A program made the position numbers and the translations under genes. From the NCBI RefSeq assembly GCF_004087915.1, contig NZ_CP035108.1:1922001-1986000 (forward strand): 64,000 bases of DNA, in the 5' to 3' direction. The stretch is from Geovibrio thiophilus (lineage in GTDB: Bacteria; Chrysiogenota; Deferribacteres; Deferribacterales; Geovibrionaceae). Shown here in pieces: positions 1 through 7,952 of this stretch. The notes beneath the pieces were generated by a model, which worked only from the letters and a program-made list of their open reading frames with translations, ran no database searches and was not told the origin of the DNA. Each line of letters opens with the position of its first letter. Positions within the stretch are counted from its first letter, which is position 1.

Positions 1-1
1 C

Positions 2-220
2 CAGAGCTACTTCTCCCTGCGCTGTAAATCAGCAAAACAGCTTGTAGGCAGGATAGCGGGGCGAATTGTAAAAGGCATAGGCACAGGCGGCGGACACATG
101 AAATCCGCAGGCGGACAGATAAACCTTGAAAGCATGCCCTATGAACAGGTTGTGCCTGAGCTGAAAACCCGACTGCTTCAGAGGATAGGCATAACCGGAA
201 CGGAAATCAAAAAAATCTGA
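2..220 (+). CDS. DHH-family phosphoesterase, C-terminal end (5' truncated by window)
   Basis: An open frame runs in from the window edge and stops with TGA at 218-220, giving the last 72 residues. It contains a Gly-rich GTGGGHMKSAGG stretch, which matches the DHHA1 substrate-binding motif (GGGH..AAG) at the C-terminus of DHH phosphoesterases such as NrnA-type oligoribonuclease/pAp phosphatases and RecJ relatives. The N-terminal DHH catalytic domain lies outside the window, so the substrate cannot be assigned. The rubredoxin gene follows after 136 bp and has its own promoter-like sequence. Confidence 0.75.
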   Translation, partial: QSYFSLRCKSAKQLVGRIAGRIVKGIGTGGGHMKSAGGQINLESMPYEQVVPELKTRLLQRIGITGTEIKKI

Positions 221-294
221 GCGAATAATCTGAAAAATCATTTTTGAGAAACAAACACAATTACTTTAAATGGAGTTCCGGTTGTATATCGGAC

Positions 295-322
295 TTGACT
301 TGTGCTAATTGACTATTATAGT
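295..322 (+). promoter_or_regulatory. sigma-70-type promoter for rubredoxin
   Basis: TTGACT (295-300) and TATAGT (317-322) are separated by 16 bp and lie 35 bp upstream of the rubredoxin start codon, in a gap with no other gene. Seen by eye only; the transcription start is not known. Confidence 0.5.
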
Positions 323-356
323 TTAGGTATCATTTCTAATCCACAGGAGGACTGCT

Positions 357-518
357 ATGAAATATGTATGTACAGTGTGCGGATGGATTTACGACCCGGC
401 AGTGGGCGATCCCGACGGCGGCATAGAGCCCGGAACAGAATTTGAAGACATCCCCGAAGACTGGGTCTGCCCCGAATGCGGAGTAGGCAAAGACAGCTTT
501 GAGGTTTACGAAGACTAA
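357..518 (+). CDS. rubredoxin
   Basis: A 53-residue protein with the two classic rubredoxin knuckles: C5-x2-C8-G and C38-P-x-C41-G, which bind one Fe(Cys)4 centre. The conserved aromatic residues W10, Y12 and W36 and the acidic [10 protein letters not shown] segment are present, and the length is normal. The start is an ATG preceded by AGGAGG at good spacing. It is a small cytoplasmic electron carrier. The flavodiiron protein encoded 134 bp downstream is the established partner of rubredoxin in reducing O2 or NO, so the two are very likely functionally linked. A strong terminator separates the genes, so rubredoxin can also be made alone. Confidence 0.97.
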   Translation: MKYVCTVCGWIYDPAVGDPDGGIEPGTEFEDIPEDWVCPECGVGKDSFEVYED

Positions 519-533
519 TAAACGAAATCAGCA

Positions 534-563
534 GCCGTCCGGCGCGTCCGGACGGCGTTTTCG
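534..563 (+). terminator. Rho-independent terminator after rubredoxin
   Basis: A perfect 8-bp stem, GCCGTCCG (534-541) with CGGACGGC (549-556), has a 7-nt loop and is followed by a T-rich GTTTTCGTTT tract. It lies 15 bp after the rubredoxin stop codon. Confidence 0.85.
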
Positions 564-651
564 TTTGCACCTCCTCTCAAAATCATTGCTTTTTCCTTAT
601 CCATGAACTATTCTTTAAAAGATAAAAATTATCTCTTATACAGGAGGCTAT

Positions 652-1860
652 ATGAACTCATTCAAAGTGGCGGACAATGTACACTGGGTCGGCGTCAGGG
701 ATCCCGAGCTCGAAATTTTTGACGTTGTAATCCCCACCGAACACGGAACCACATACAACAGCTATCTTGTTCAGGGAACAAAGAAGAAAGCGCTGATAGA
801 GGCAAACAAGCTTCTTTTCAAAGATATATACGTTCAGACTGTTGAGGAAATCTGCCCTATCCCGGAGATTGACTACATAATACTCAACCACAACGAGCCC
901 GACCACTCAGGCTGCCTCCCCGTTCTTCTGGAAAAGAACCCGAATATTGAGGTGATATACTCCAAAACGGCTAAGACATTCGTGGACAATATCGTTAACG
1001 GCGAATACAACGGACGCGCAGTGGGTGACGGTGATGTGATTGACCTCGGCGGCAAAACTCTCCGCTTCTTCCATACCCCCTTCCTCCACTGGCCGGACAC
1101 TATGTTCACCTACCTTGTGGAGGATAAAATTCTCTTCCCCTGCGATTTTCTCGGTGCGCACTATTGCAGCGGCGAGAAGATTTTCAACGATGAGCTGGAT
1201 AGGAAAGATGACGCCATGGAAGCGTTTAAGTTCTACTACTCCATGATTATGCGCCCCTACAAGGAGCATATACTGAAAGCCCTGCACAAGATCAAAGACA
1301 TAGAAATAACAATGGTCTGCCCCTCCCACGGTCCTATTCTCCGTGAAAACCCCGAAAGATATATCGAGTGGTATAAAAAGCAGGCGGACAGATATTATAA
1401 AAACATGCAGGAACGCCGTGTTGCCATAGTTTATGCCACGGCATACGGAAACACCAAAATGCTGGCAGACAGCATCAAAGAAGGAGTTGAGGAGACAGGG
1501 GTGAAAGCCGTTCTTCTGGACGCCGCTGCACTCCCTGTCGGCGAACTGATAGACGAGATTGAAATATCCTACGGGCTGCTCATAGGTACGCCCACGCTGA
1601 ACGCCAAGGCTCCGAAGCCCATACTTAACCTTTTTGCGTACTTCGTTGTGCTGAACATGGTAAACAGGCTCGCAGGCGCCTTCGGCTCATTCGGCTGGAG
1701 CGGGGAAGGCGTGAAGGTCAGTGAGGATATTATGAAAAGCATGCGCATGAAGCTTCCCATAGAATCCTTCAAGGTAAAAATGACCCCGTCAGCGGAAGAC
1801 CTCAAAAACGCCTACGCATGGGGGCGGGACTTCGGCATGGCTGTGCTTGAGGCTAACTAG
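652..1860 (+). CDS. fprA: FprA-type flavodiiron protein (O2/NO reductase)
   Basis: A 402-residue two-domain flavodiiron protein of standard length. The N-terminal metallo-beta-lactamase-like domain carries all expected di-iron ligands: H80-x-E82-x-D84-H85 (HNEPDHSG), H146, D165 and H226. The flavodoxin domain starts near residue 257 with the FMN phosphate loop YATAYGNTKM (261-270). Enzymes of this family reduce O2 to water or NO to N2O in the cytoplasm of anaerobes, with electrons usually delivered by rubredoxin; a rubredoxin gene lies immediately upstream. The start ATG follows AGGAGGCTAT. No NADH:rubredoxin reductase domain is fused, so a separate reductase must exist elsewhere. O2 versus NO preference cannot be read from the sequence. 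Confidence 0.95.
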   Translation: MNSFKVADNVHWVGVRDPELEIFDVVIPTEHGTTYNSYLVQGTKKKALIEANKLLFKDIYVQTVEEICPIPEIDYIILNHNEPDHSGCLPVLLEKNPNIEVIYSKTAKTFVDNIVNGEYNGRAVGDGDVIDLGGKTLRFFHTPFLHWPDTMFTYLVEDKILFPCDFLGAHYCSGEKIFNDELDRKDDAMEAFKFYYSMIMRPYKEHILKALHKIKDIEITMVCPSHGPILRENPERYIEWYKKQADRYYKNMQERRVAIVYATAYGNTKMLADSIKEGVEETGVKAVLLDAAALPVGELIDEIEISYGLLIGTPTLNAKAPKPILNLFAYFVVLNMVNRLAGAFGSFGWSGEGVKVSEDIMKSMRMKLPIESFKVKMTPSAEDLKNAYAWGRDFGMAVLEAN

Positions 1861-1878
1861 AAACAGTAAATTCAGTTT

Positions 1879-1950
1879 GAGATCCTTCACTGCGTTCGGG
1901 ATGACATTATATTAAGCGTCATTCCGAAAACCCGAAGGGTGAAGGATCTC
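1879..1950. repeat. 72-bp imperfect palindrome, copy 1 of a dispersed family
   Basis: The arms GAGATCCTTCAC (1879-1890) and GTGAAGGATCTC (1939-1950) are perfectly complementary. The inner parts (..GGGATGAC and GTCATTCC..) also pair imperfectly around a short AT-rich centre. Related half-elements occur at 9189-9215 (GAttCTTCACTGCGTTCaga) and near 30105-30135. It lies between fprA and the Rieske gene and would form a long hairpin in the mRNA. It may be a non-autonomous (MITE- or REP-like) repeat. Confidence 0.7.
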
Positions 1951-1967
1951 AGACAGAGGCTTTTATC

Positions 1968-2303
1968 ATGGATTTTATTAAAGCTGCAAAAACCGAAGAT
2001 TTCACGGGCACAAGCTGGAAGGCAGTCAAGATTCTCGCCAAAAACATAGGTATATTCAAAAGGGATGACGGTTCCTTTTACGCCATGGAGATAAGCTGCA
2101 AGCACCAGCAGGCAAACCTTCTCACGAACGGACTGCCGAAAAGCGGAAGCGTAATAAAATGCCACCGTCACGGCTGGGAATATGACCTCTCCACAGGCAG
2201 ATGCCTCACACATCCGGACGGTTATTCAGATTTACGGTTTTATGAACTTAAGGTTGAAAACGGCGCAATTTTCATATCCGCCGCACCGCTGCCGAAAGAT
2301 TAA
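1968..2303 (+). CDS. Rieske-type [2Fe-2S] ferredoxin
   Basis: A 111-residue soluble Rieske protein. Cluster ligands are C44-x-H46 (CKH) and C65-x2-H68 (CHRH), followed by GWEYDLSTG, the usual second box of small Rieske ferredoxins of the NirD/dioxygenase-component type. There is no signal peptide or membrane anchor, so it is cytoplasmic. It follows fprA after about 107 bp, a gap filled by a palindromic repeat, and may join the same redox cluster; its partner oxidase or reductase is not present here. Its stop codon overlaps by 4 bp the end of the convergent membrane-protein gene. Confidence 0.88.
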   Translation: MDFIKAAKTEDFTGTSWKAVKILAKNIGIFKRDDGSFYAMEISCKHQQANLLTNGLPKSGSVIKCHRHGWEYDLSTGRCLTHPDGYSDLRFYELKVENGAIFISAAPLPKD

Positions 2304-2842
2304 GCAAAAAAAGCAGGGACAAGCTGGGCAAGAAAGAACGCCATAAGCACGGCAAGCGCAGCACGGTAGTAGGTTATTCCGTTTAGGTAGCTGAAAGCGA
2401 ATACGGCAATGCTCAGATACCATCCTGCGTAAAGCCCCATAAAAACCTTGAGCGCGGTACCCGTAAACAGGAAGGTCGCCGGGCTTATGACAGCCGTGAG
2501 CTCCATAGCGAGCACAATACGCACCAGCGGCAGAAAGGATTCAGGCTTACGCCTGCAAAGCATAAACATGAACAGCATGAAGAATCCCGTCATGAGGATT
2601 CCTTCTATCATATTCTCAATATTAAAATACTCTGTCTCTCCCGTAAACGGTGAGCGGTAAGGGATAAGATATGCCAGAAGCATAATAGTGATGAGGTTGA
2701 AGGTGTGATGCCTGTTAAGGATCAGGTTATAGAGCGCGCGCCTGTTGAACAGCATGAAGGCAGCGGACACATATATCGTGTCTAAAATAGACGGATATTC
2801 AATATTACCAGTTTTTTGATCCGTTTTCCCATCCGTTCCCAT
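2300..2842 (-). CDS. hypothetical polytopic membrane protein
   Basis: Not recognised. From the ATG at 2842 it is 180 residues with a hydrophilic N-terminus (Lys/Asp/Thr-rich) and about five hydrophobic segments, ending in a C-terminal transmembrane stretch. An ATG 16 codons further upstream (2890) is open, but the 2842 start has a GGTGG Shine-Dalgarno sequence 7 nt ahead and shortens the overlap with the upstream gene. Even so, the first 38 bp overlap the 3' end of the HD phosphohydrolase gene, suggesting translational coupling. No catalytic motif was seen. It is the last gene of the liv/paaK transcription unit. Confidence 0.65.
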   Translation of the reverse strand: MGTDGKTDQKTGNIEYPSILDTIYVSAAFMLFNRRALYNLILNRHHTFNLITIMLLAYLIPYRSPFTGETEYFNIENMIEGILMTGFFMLFMFMLCRRKPESFLPLVRIVLAMELTAVISPATFLFTGTALKVFMGLYAGWYLSIAVFAFSYLNGITYYRAALAVLMAFFLAQLVPAFFA

Positions 2843-3386
2843 CGCCGTACCACCATTCGTAATATCTTGTTTCCAGAACAGCCTCAGCAAGCTGAATCCC
2901 TTTTTCCGTCTTGAGGCGCTTCACTGCGGATTTGAGCCAGTTACCCGCCTGCTCGTTCCCTTTATCAAGCTGCTCCTTAAGGAACATGATAAGCTCCAAC
3001 ACATCGGCGTCTTTCGCTATTTTTGCCTCAAGGGTTTTCTGCTGTGCGTATTCCTCTATGAGCTCAGAAACCTCAGCCTCAACGGGAAGATCCTTCAGGG
3101 CATGCCTGAGCGCTTTTTCATCATCGGAGTCAACGTATTTCTGCTGTAAATAATTAAGATCTCCGGTTCTTGCCTCTTCCAGATCATGAAATAGGCACAT
3201 TTTCAGCACCTTGTTAACGTCTGCGCCGAGCACTGCCGCCATCGTATAACCGATTACGGTCACACGAAAGCTGTGCTCCGCCACGCTCTGCTTTCCGGAG
3301 CCGAGATAGGGGATTCCCGTCCTCTGCAAATTCTGAAGAAATCCCGCCTCAAAAAAGAAGTTGATAATCCGCTGATCGTCTTTCAT
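2805..3386 (-). CDS. HD-domain phosphohydrolase (YfbR/HDDC2-type 5'-nucleotidase)
   Basis: A 193-residue single-domain HD protein. The metal-binding HD signature is in order: H38 (SVAEHS), H67-D68 (LFHDLEEA) and the distal Asp at about 126-128 (AKDADVLE). This pattern and length match the YfbR/HDDC2 group, whose characterised members dephosphorylate 5'-deoxynucleoside monophosphates. It begins 1 bp after the paaK stop, so it is co-transcribed with paaK and the liv genes. A link to aryl-CoA metabolism is not evident and it may simply be a passenger housekeeping gene. Substrate is inferred from family only. Confidence 0.82.
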   Translation of the reverse strand: MKDDQRIINFFFEAGFLQNLQRTGIPYLGSGKQSVAEHSFRVTVIGYTMAAVLGADVNKVLKMCLFHDLEEARTGDLNYLQQKYVDSDDEKALRHALKDLPVEAEVSELIEEYAQQKTLEAKIAKDADVLELIMFLKEQLDKGNEQAGNWLKSAVKRLKTEKGIQLAEAVLETRYYEWWYGDGNGWENGSKNW

Positions 3387-3387
3387 G

Positions 3388-4692
3388 TTATTCCGGCTTA
3401 CGGTTGTCTATGACTCTTTTCGCCTTGCCTTCAAAACGCTCAAGGGTTTTAGGCATGACAAGCTTGACTCTGGGTTTTATGAGTATCGCCTGCTGGAAGA
3501 CTCTTACAAGCTCCTCCATAAGGGATTTCTGTTTTTTCATCTCATCAAAGAACAGCGCCTCGCTGACCTCGATCTGTATCTCAAGCTCATCCAGAACGCC
3601 CTTCTTGCTCACCACCATCATAAAGTGCGGTGAAGCTCCGTTCACGGATTCCAGAGCCTCCGCCACCTGCGACGGATAAACATTTACACCGTTGACAATT
3701 ATCATGTCATCCGTTCTGCCTCTGGGTTTTTCCATCTTGATTAGTGTTCTGCCGCAGGCGCATTTTTCTCTGTAGAGTCTGGTCACGTCTCTTGTTCTGT
3801 AACGGATAAGAGGCATCGCCTCTCTTTTCAGGGTGGTGATCACAAGCTCGCCCTTCTCCCCTATGGGAAGAGGCTTCAGTGTTTCGGGATCGATTATCTC
3901 AACATAGAAGTGATCCTCGTTCACATGGAGACCGCTCTTTTCAAGGCACTCTCCGGCTATTCCGGGACCCATAAGCTCGGAAAGACCGTAGTTGTCCACT
4001 GCGTCTATGCCTAGTTTATCCTCAATTTCCTGCCTTATCTTCTCGCCCCACGGCTCACTGCCGAAGAGCCCCGTTTTAAGGTGGAGGTCGTTTTTATTAA
4101 GCCCCATTTTGCTGAGGGTTTCGGCTATATGCAGGGCATATGACGGCGTACTGACAAGCACTGTGCTTCTGTAGTCCTGCATTATGCCTATCTGCCTTGC
4201 GGTGTTGCCGCTGGAAACGGGGATGACGGATGCGCCTATGTGCTCCGCTCCGTAGTGCAGTCCGAATCCTCCGGTGAACAGTCCGTATGTGAAGGCAACA
4301 TGAACTATGTCCTGCTCGTCCGCTCCGCCTGCAATTATTATACGTGCCACAAGGTCTTTCCAGTTTTCCAGATCCGCCCTTGTGTAACCCACCACTGTCG
4401 GCTTGCCTGTTGTTCCGCTGGAAGAGTGTATGCGCACAATGTCACGCAGGGGCACTGCGAACATTCCGTATGGGTAGTTGTCTCTCAAATCCTGCTTGGT
4501 GGTGAAGGGGAGGGTCGCAATATCCGCAAGCTCTTTGACGGAATCGGACTTAATACCTGTCTCATCAAATTTTTTCTTATAGAAATCCACATTTTTATAG
4601 GCACGGTTAAGGGTAGACTGCATACGTTCAAGCTGAAACGCCTCTCTCTCCTCAACGCTCATAGTTTCTTCACGTTCCTGCCAGTATTTCAT
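3388..4692 (-). CDS. paaK: phenylacetate-CoA ligase family protein (paralogue 1)
   Basis: A 434-residue adenylate-forming enzyme of the PaaK family. The AMP-binding P-loop [15 protein letters not shown] lies near residue 90, [13 protein letters not shown] is the PaaK-type A5 region near 235, and the C-terminal lid includes [18 protein letters not shown]. It converts aryl acetates (phenylacetate and relatives) plus CoA and ATP into acyl-CoA. It lies directly downstream of livF (1 bp gap), and a close paralogue lies upstream of the liv operon at 10106-11407. In anaerobes such pairs often serve aromatic amino-acid fermentation or oxidation with indolepyruvate oxidoreductases, but no ior gene is visible here. 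Exact substrate is uncertain. Confidence 0.92.
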   Translation of the reverse strand: MKYWQEREETMSVEEREAFQLERMQSTLNRAYKNVDFYKKKFDETGIKSDSVKELADIATLPFTTKQDLRDNYPYGMFAVPLRDIVRIHSSSGTTGKPTVVGYTRADLENWKDLVARIIIAGGADEQDIVHVAFTYGLFTGGFGLHYGAEHIGASVIPVSSGNTARQIGIMQDYRSTVLVSTPSYALHIAETLSKMGLNKNDLHLKTGLFGSEPWGEKIRQEIEDKLGIDAVDNYGLSELMGPGIAGECLEKSGLHVNEDHFYVEIIDPETLKPLPIGEKGELVITTLKREAMPLIRYRTRDVTRLYREKCACGRTLIKMEKPRGRTDDMIIVNGVNVYPSQVAEALESVNGASPHFMMVVSKKGVLDELEIQIEVSEALFFDEMKKQKSLMEELVRVFQQAILIKPRVKLVMPKTLERFEGKAKRVIDNRKPE

Positions 4693-4693
4693 T

Positions 4694-5419
4694 CTATCTC
4701 TCCCACTTCTCCTTGTATTCCTTGCCGAGGTACGCTCTTTTCACCTCATTGTCGCCAAGAAGCTCTTTAGCGCTCCCCTGAAGAACTATGCGCCCATTCT
4801 CAAGCACATAGCCTCTGTCGGCGTATTTCAGAGCCATTGCCGCGTTCTGCTCCACGAGAAGAATCGTAAGACCCGTCTTGGAGAGAGCAGCCAGTTTTTC
4901 ATATACATCTTTTATCACAAGGGGCGCAAGCCCCATGGAGGGTTCATCCATCAAAAGCAGTTTCGGTCTGCACATAAGCGCACGCCCGATGGCAAGCATC
5001 TGCTGCTCACCGCCGGAGAGCATTCCCGCCTGCTGATTTTTGCGCTCCTTAAGCACAGGGAACATGGAGTATATCTCCTCAATCTTTTCGGAGTTTTCCC
5101 TTGAGCTTTTGGAAAAGCCGCCCATAAGAATATTCTCAAGCACAGTCATATTCGCAAAAACCCTGCGCCCTTCGGGAACAAGGGCTATACCCTTCGCCGC
5201 CGCCTGATGCACCTTCATTGCAGCTATGCTCTCACCCATGAACACAGCCTCACCCTGCTTTGCGGGAATTATGCCCATCACGGAGTTAAGCAGAGTCGTT
5301 TTCCCCGCCCCGTTGCTGCCGATGAGGGAAACAAACTCACCCTCGCTCACATGTACGGAAACGTTTGTCAGTGCCTCCACGGCACCGTATGAAACACAGA
5401 GGGATTTCAGCTTAAGCAT
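4694..5419 (-). CDS. livF: branched-chain amino acid-type ABC transporter ATP-binding protein LivF
   Basis: A 241-residue ATPase. Walker [13 protein letters not shown], signature [15 protein letters not shown], Walker [12 protein letters not shown] and the switch His are all present, typical of LivF. The start MLKLKSL at 5419 was chosen because it matches the usual LivF N-terminus and follows a GGGGGATGAGG region; an upstream ATG at 5425 or the longer frame to 5455 would extend it by 2 or 12 residues. It overlaps livG by 8 bp. It would pair with LivG to power the LivHM permease at the inner membrane. Confidence 0.93.
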   Translation of the reverse strand: MLKLKSLCVSYGAVEALTNVSVHVSEGEFVSLIGSNGAGKTTLLNSVMGIIPAKQGEAVFMGESIAAMKVHQAAAKGIALVPEGRRVFANMTVLENILMGGFSKSSRENSEKIEEIYSMFPVLKERKNQQAGMLSGGEQQMLAIGRALMCRPKLLLMDEPSMGLAPLVIKDVYEKLAALSKTGLTILLVEQNAAMALKYADRGYVLENGRIVLQGSAKELLGDNEVKRAYLGKEYKEKWER

Positions 5420-6164
5420 CCTCATCCCCCAGATAAGCTTTGAGGACAGCCTCATTATTCCTTATTTCGTCATAGGTGCCGCAGGCTATCTTCTCTCCGA
5501 AGTTAAGGCATACAACATATTCAGCGAGGCTGGATATAAACTGCATGTCATGCTCGACCATAAGAACCGTTATTCCGTCCGCCGAAACCTTGCGCACTAT
5601 ACCCGCCAGACGCTCCTTCTCCGCCATGTTCAGCCCTGCCGCAGGCTCATCCAGAAGCAGAAGTCTGGGTTTTGAGATAACGGCTCTTGCCATCTCAAAG
5701 TTTTTCAGCACCCCGTAAGGCACGGATGACGGTCTGTAATGCTGAAAATCCTGCACGCCGGCAAACTCAAGGAAAGTGTCTATCTCTTCCGATATTTTTT
5801 TCCAGTATGATTTATTAAGCCTGAAAGCGCTTTTCAGGACGGATGGTTTGTCTCTGCCGATTATTCCGAGATACATATTCTCCCGAAGGGAAAGCTCGGG
5901 GATAATATTCAGGTTCTGAAACGTGCGCGATATGCCGGAGTTGAACACGCAGTGCGGCTTCGCCTTTGTGATGTTCTTATCCATAAACCTAACAGTTCCG
6001 GCAACCGGAGCCACGAAGCCCGTAACAACGTTAAACATTGTGGTTTTTCCGGCGCCGTTCGGACCTATGAGTGCGGAGACGCTCCCCTCTTTGACAGTGA
6101 AGCTCACATCCGTAAGCGCCCTTACTCCGCCGAAGCGGACCGATATATCCTTAACTTCTAACAT
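5412..6164 (-). CDS. livG: branched-chain amino acid-type ABC transporter ATP-binding protein LivG
   Basis: A 250-residue ABC ATPase with Walker A GPNGAGKTTMFNVVTG and Walker B LLLLDEPAAGLN, plus the LivG-typical insertion in which the Q-loop region SRTFQN is followed by a long helical segment. The ABC signature is the divergent VPYGVLKNFEMARA where family members usually have LPYGxQRRLEIARA; the Gly is retained. It overlaps livM by 14 bp and livF by 8 bp, consistent with coupled translation. Confidence 0.93.
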   Translation of the reverse strand: MLEVKDISVRFGGVRALTDVSFTVKEGSVSALIGPNGAGKTTMFNVVTGFVAPVAGTVRFMDKNITKAKPHCVFNSGISRTFQNLNIIPELSLRENMYLGIIGRDKPSVLKSAFRLNKSYWKKISEEIDTFLEFAGVQDFQHYRPSSVPYGVLKNFEMARAVISKPRLLLLDEPAAGLNMAEKERLAGIVRKVSADGITVLMVEHDMQFISSLAEYVVCLNFGEKIACGTYDEIRNNEAVLKAYLGDEDA

Positions 6165-7092
6165 TTTTCTTCCTCAGTCCGGAGAGGGTTCCGGCTATGC
6201 CGCCGGGAACAAACATAACGCAAACGGCAAGAAGACCGCCGTAGATAAGCATTTCGTAATCCTCGGCAGAGGCGAAAAGCTCAGGAACAAGCCCGAGAAT
6301 CACAGCGCCGATCACGCCGCCGGTGATGTAGCCGAGCCCGCCCACAGTCGCCATGGCAACAAGCTCAATAGAGTACTTGAGGCTGAACGATACGGGGCTG
6401 ATGAAGTGAGCGAAGAAGGCGTAGAGTGAGCCGTTGAGCGCTGTAAAACCGGCGACAAAGGCGAAAACCAGCAGCTTTGTCTGCACAGTGTCCAGTCCGT
6501 AGCTGTTTGAGGCGGATTCGGATGATTTTATAAATTTAAGCTTGTAATGCAGGAATGACTTGTCAAAAAGCTCCAACAGAAAGAGAACAATCACAAAATA
6601 AACGGACATCAGCACGAAGTAAGCCTGATCCAGCCCGAAATACAGCCCGAGAAACTCTATATCCCCTATCCCCATAAGTCCGGAAGGACCGCCGGTTATG
6701 AAATCCATCTCGTTCATGAGTATGTAGACGATCATCCCGAAGCCGAGGGTCGCCATGGCAAGATAATGTCCGTGGAGACGCAGCACAGGCCAGCCTATTA
6801 CATAAGCTATGATGAAGCTGCCCGCAAACGACACTGGAAATGTCATAAGTGGGTTCCAGCCGTAAGTAGCGGAAAGCACGCCGGAAATATATGCCCCCAG
6901 ACCGAAAAACGCAGCCTGACCTATGGAAATTATCCCCGTGTAGCCCAGAAGTATATTAAGACCCGTAGCGTTTAGGGAGTGAATCATTATGATCACCGCA
7001 ACGCCGAGGTAATATTCATTGTCAACCGTAAAGCCGAGAACGGCAAGAGCAACTGCCGCAAGCAGAGCGGGAAAAGGATTTATCTTTCTCAT
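6151..7092 (-). CDS. livM: branched-chain amino acid-type ABC transporter permease LivM
   Basis: A 313-residue inner-membrane permease with about eight hydrophobic segments. It has the LivM hallmark GLNILLGYTGIISIGQAAFFGLGAY-type region near residues 45-70 and the cytoplasmic coupling segment with KSSESASNSYGLD near 190. It overlaps livH by 4 bp. With LivH it forms the translocation pore for the periplasmic ligand delivered by LivK. Confidence 0.94.
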   Translation of the reverse strand: MRKINPFPALLAAVALAVLGFTVDNEYYLGVAVIIMIHSLNATGLNILLGYTGIISIGQAAFFGLGAYISGVLSATYGWNPLMTFPVSFAGSFIIAYVIGWPVLRLHGHYLAMATLGFGMIVYILMNEMDFITGGPSGLMGIGDIEFLGLYFGLDQAYFVLMSVYFVIVLFLLELFDKSFLHYKLKFIKSSESASNSYGLDTVQTKLLVFAFVAGFTALNGSLYAFFAHFISPVSFSLKYSIELVAMATVGGLGYITGGVIGAVILGLVPELFASAEDYEMLIYGGLLAVCVMFVPGGIAGTLSGLRKKNVRS

Positions 7093-7952
7093 ACCCGCTT
7101 TGCCATCCTTTTTCCGAACAGCCCCGCAGGTTTCACAAACAGAATCAGCAGTATGACCACAAACGCTATGGCGTCCTTATAGCCGGAAGGCATCACCGTG
7201 GCGGCGAAGCTTTCCAGAAGCCCGAGCAGAAGCCCGCCCGCAACAGCACCCCAAAAGCTTCCCAGACCGCCGAGAATAGCAGCTGCGAAGCCCTTAAGAC
7301 CTATCATGACACCGTCGTCATATGTAACAAAGGTTATGGGGGATATAAGCACGCCGGCAGCGGCGCCCACAGCGGCAGCCACGCCGAAGCTCATAACACG
7401 AACCATCACGGCGTTTATTCCGCAGATGCCAGCCGCGGTCATATCATCGAAACAGGCGCGCATGGCGCGTCCGTATTTGCTCCTTTTAAGGAAAAGATGC
7501 AGAATGAAAGCGATACCCGCCCCAACCGCAATCACCATTACACTCTGATTTGAGATGATCCCGCCGGGCAGTTCAATACTTTTCACAGGCATAAATTCGC
7601 CCACGGTGACCGTATCTCTGCCCCAGATGTGCATTGCGAAGTCTCTGAGCAGTATGGAAGCGGCGATGGTCACAGTGATAAGGTTAATCTCGCTTTTAAC
7701 ACGCACAAGGTTGATGAACACTCTCTCAAAAAGGAGCCCCATAACAAGCGCGGTAATAATCGCCAGCGGAAAAGCAGCCGGAAACGGCATGCCCAAAACA
7801 GCGAAAAACGTATAGATCATCATTCCGCCCAGCATGACAAATTCACCCTGAGCGAAATTAATAAGTCCCGTCGTGTTATAGATTATGTTGAAGCCGAGGG
7901 CTACCAGCGCGTAAATACTGCCGCCGGTAAGCCCCGAATAGAGGAACTGCAT
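7089..7952 (-). CDS. livH: branched-chain amino acid-type ABC transporter permease LivH
   Basis: A 287-residue permease with multiple transmembrane segments. The conserved LivH start (GLTGGSIYALVALGFNI, then TTGLINFAQGEFVMLG) and the C-terminal AAAILGGLGSFWGAVAGGLLLG segment are clear. The start ATG overlaps the livK stop by 1 bp, so the two are translationally coupled. Confidence 0.95.
   Translation of the reverse strand: MQFLYSGLTGGSIYALVALGFNIIYNTTGLINFAQGEFVMLGGMMIYTFFAVLGMPFPAAFPLAIITALVMGLLFERVFINLVRVKSEINLITVTIAASILLRDFAMHIWGRDTVTVGEFMPVKSIELPGGIISNQSVMVIAVGAGIAFILHLFLKRSKYGRAMRACFDDMTAAGICGINAVMVRVMSFGVAAAVGAAAGVLISPITFVTYDDGVMIGLKGFAAAILGGLGSFWGAVAGGLLLGLLESFAATVMPSGYKDAIAFVVILLILFVKPAGLFGKRMAKRV

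Noticed and set aside
907-1329. 140-codon minus-strand frame inside fprA
   Set aside because: Antisense shadow of a strongly supported gene with all active-site residues on the other strand.
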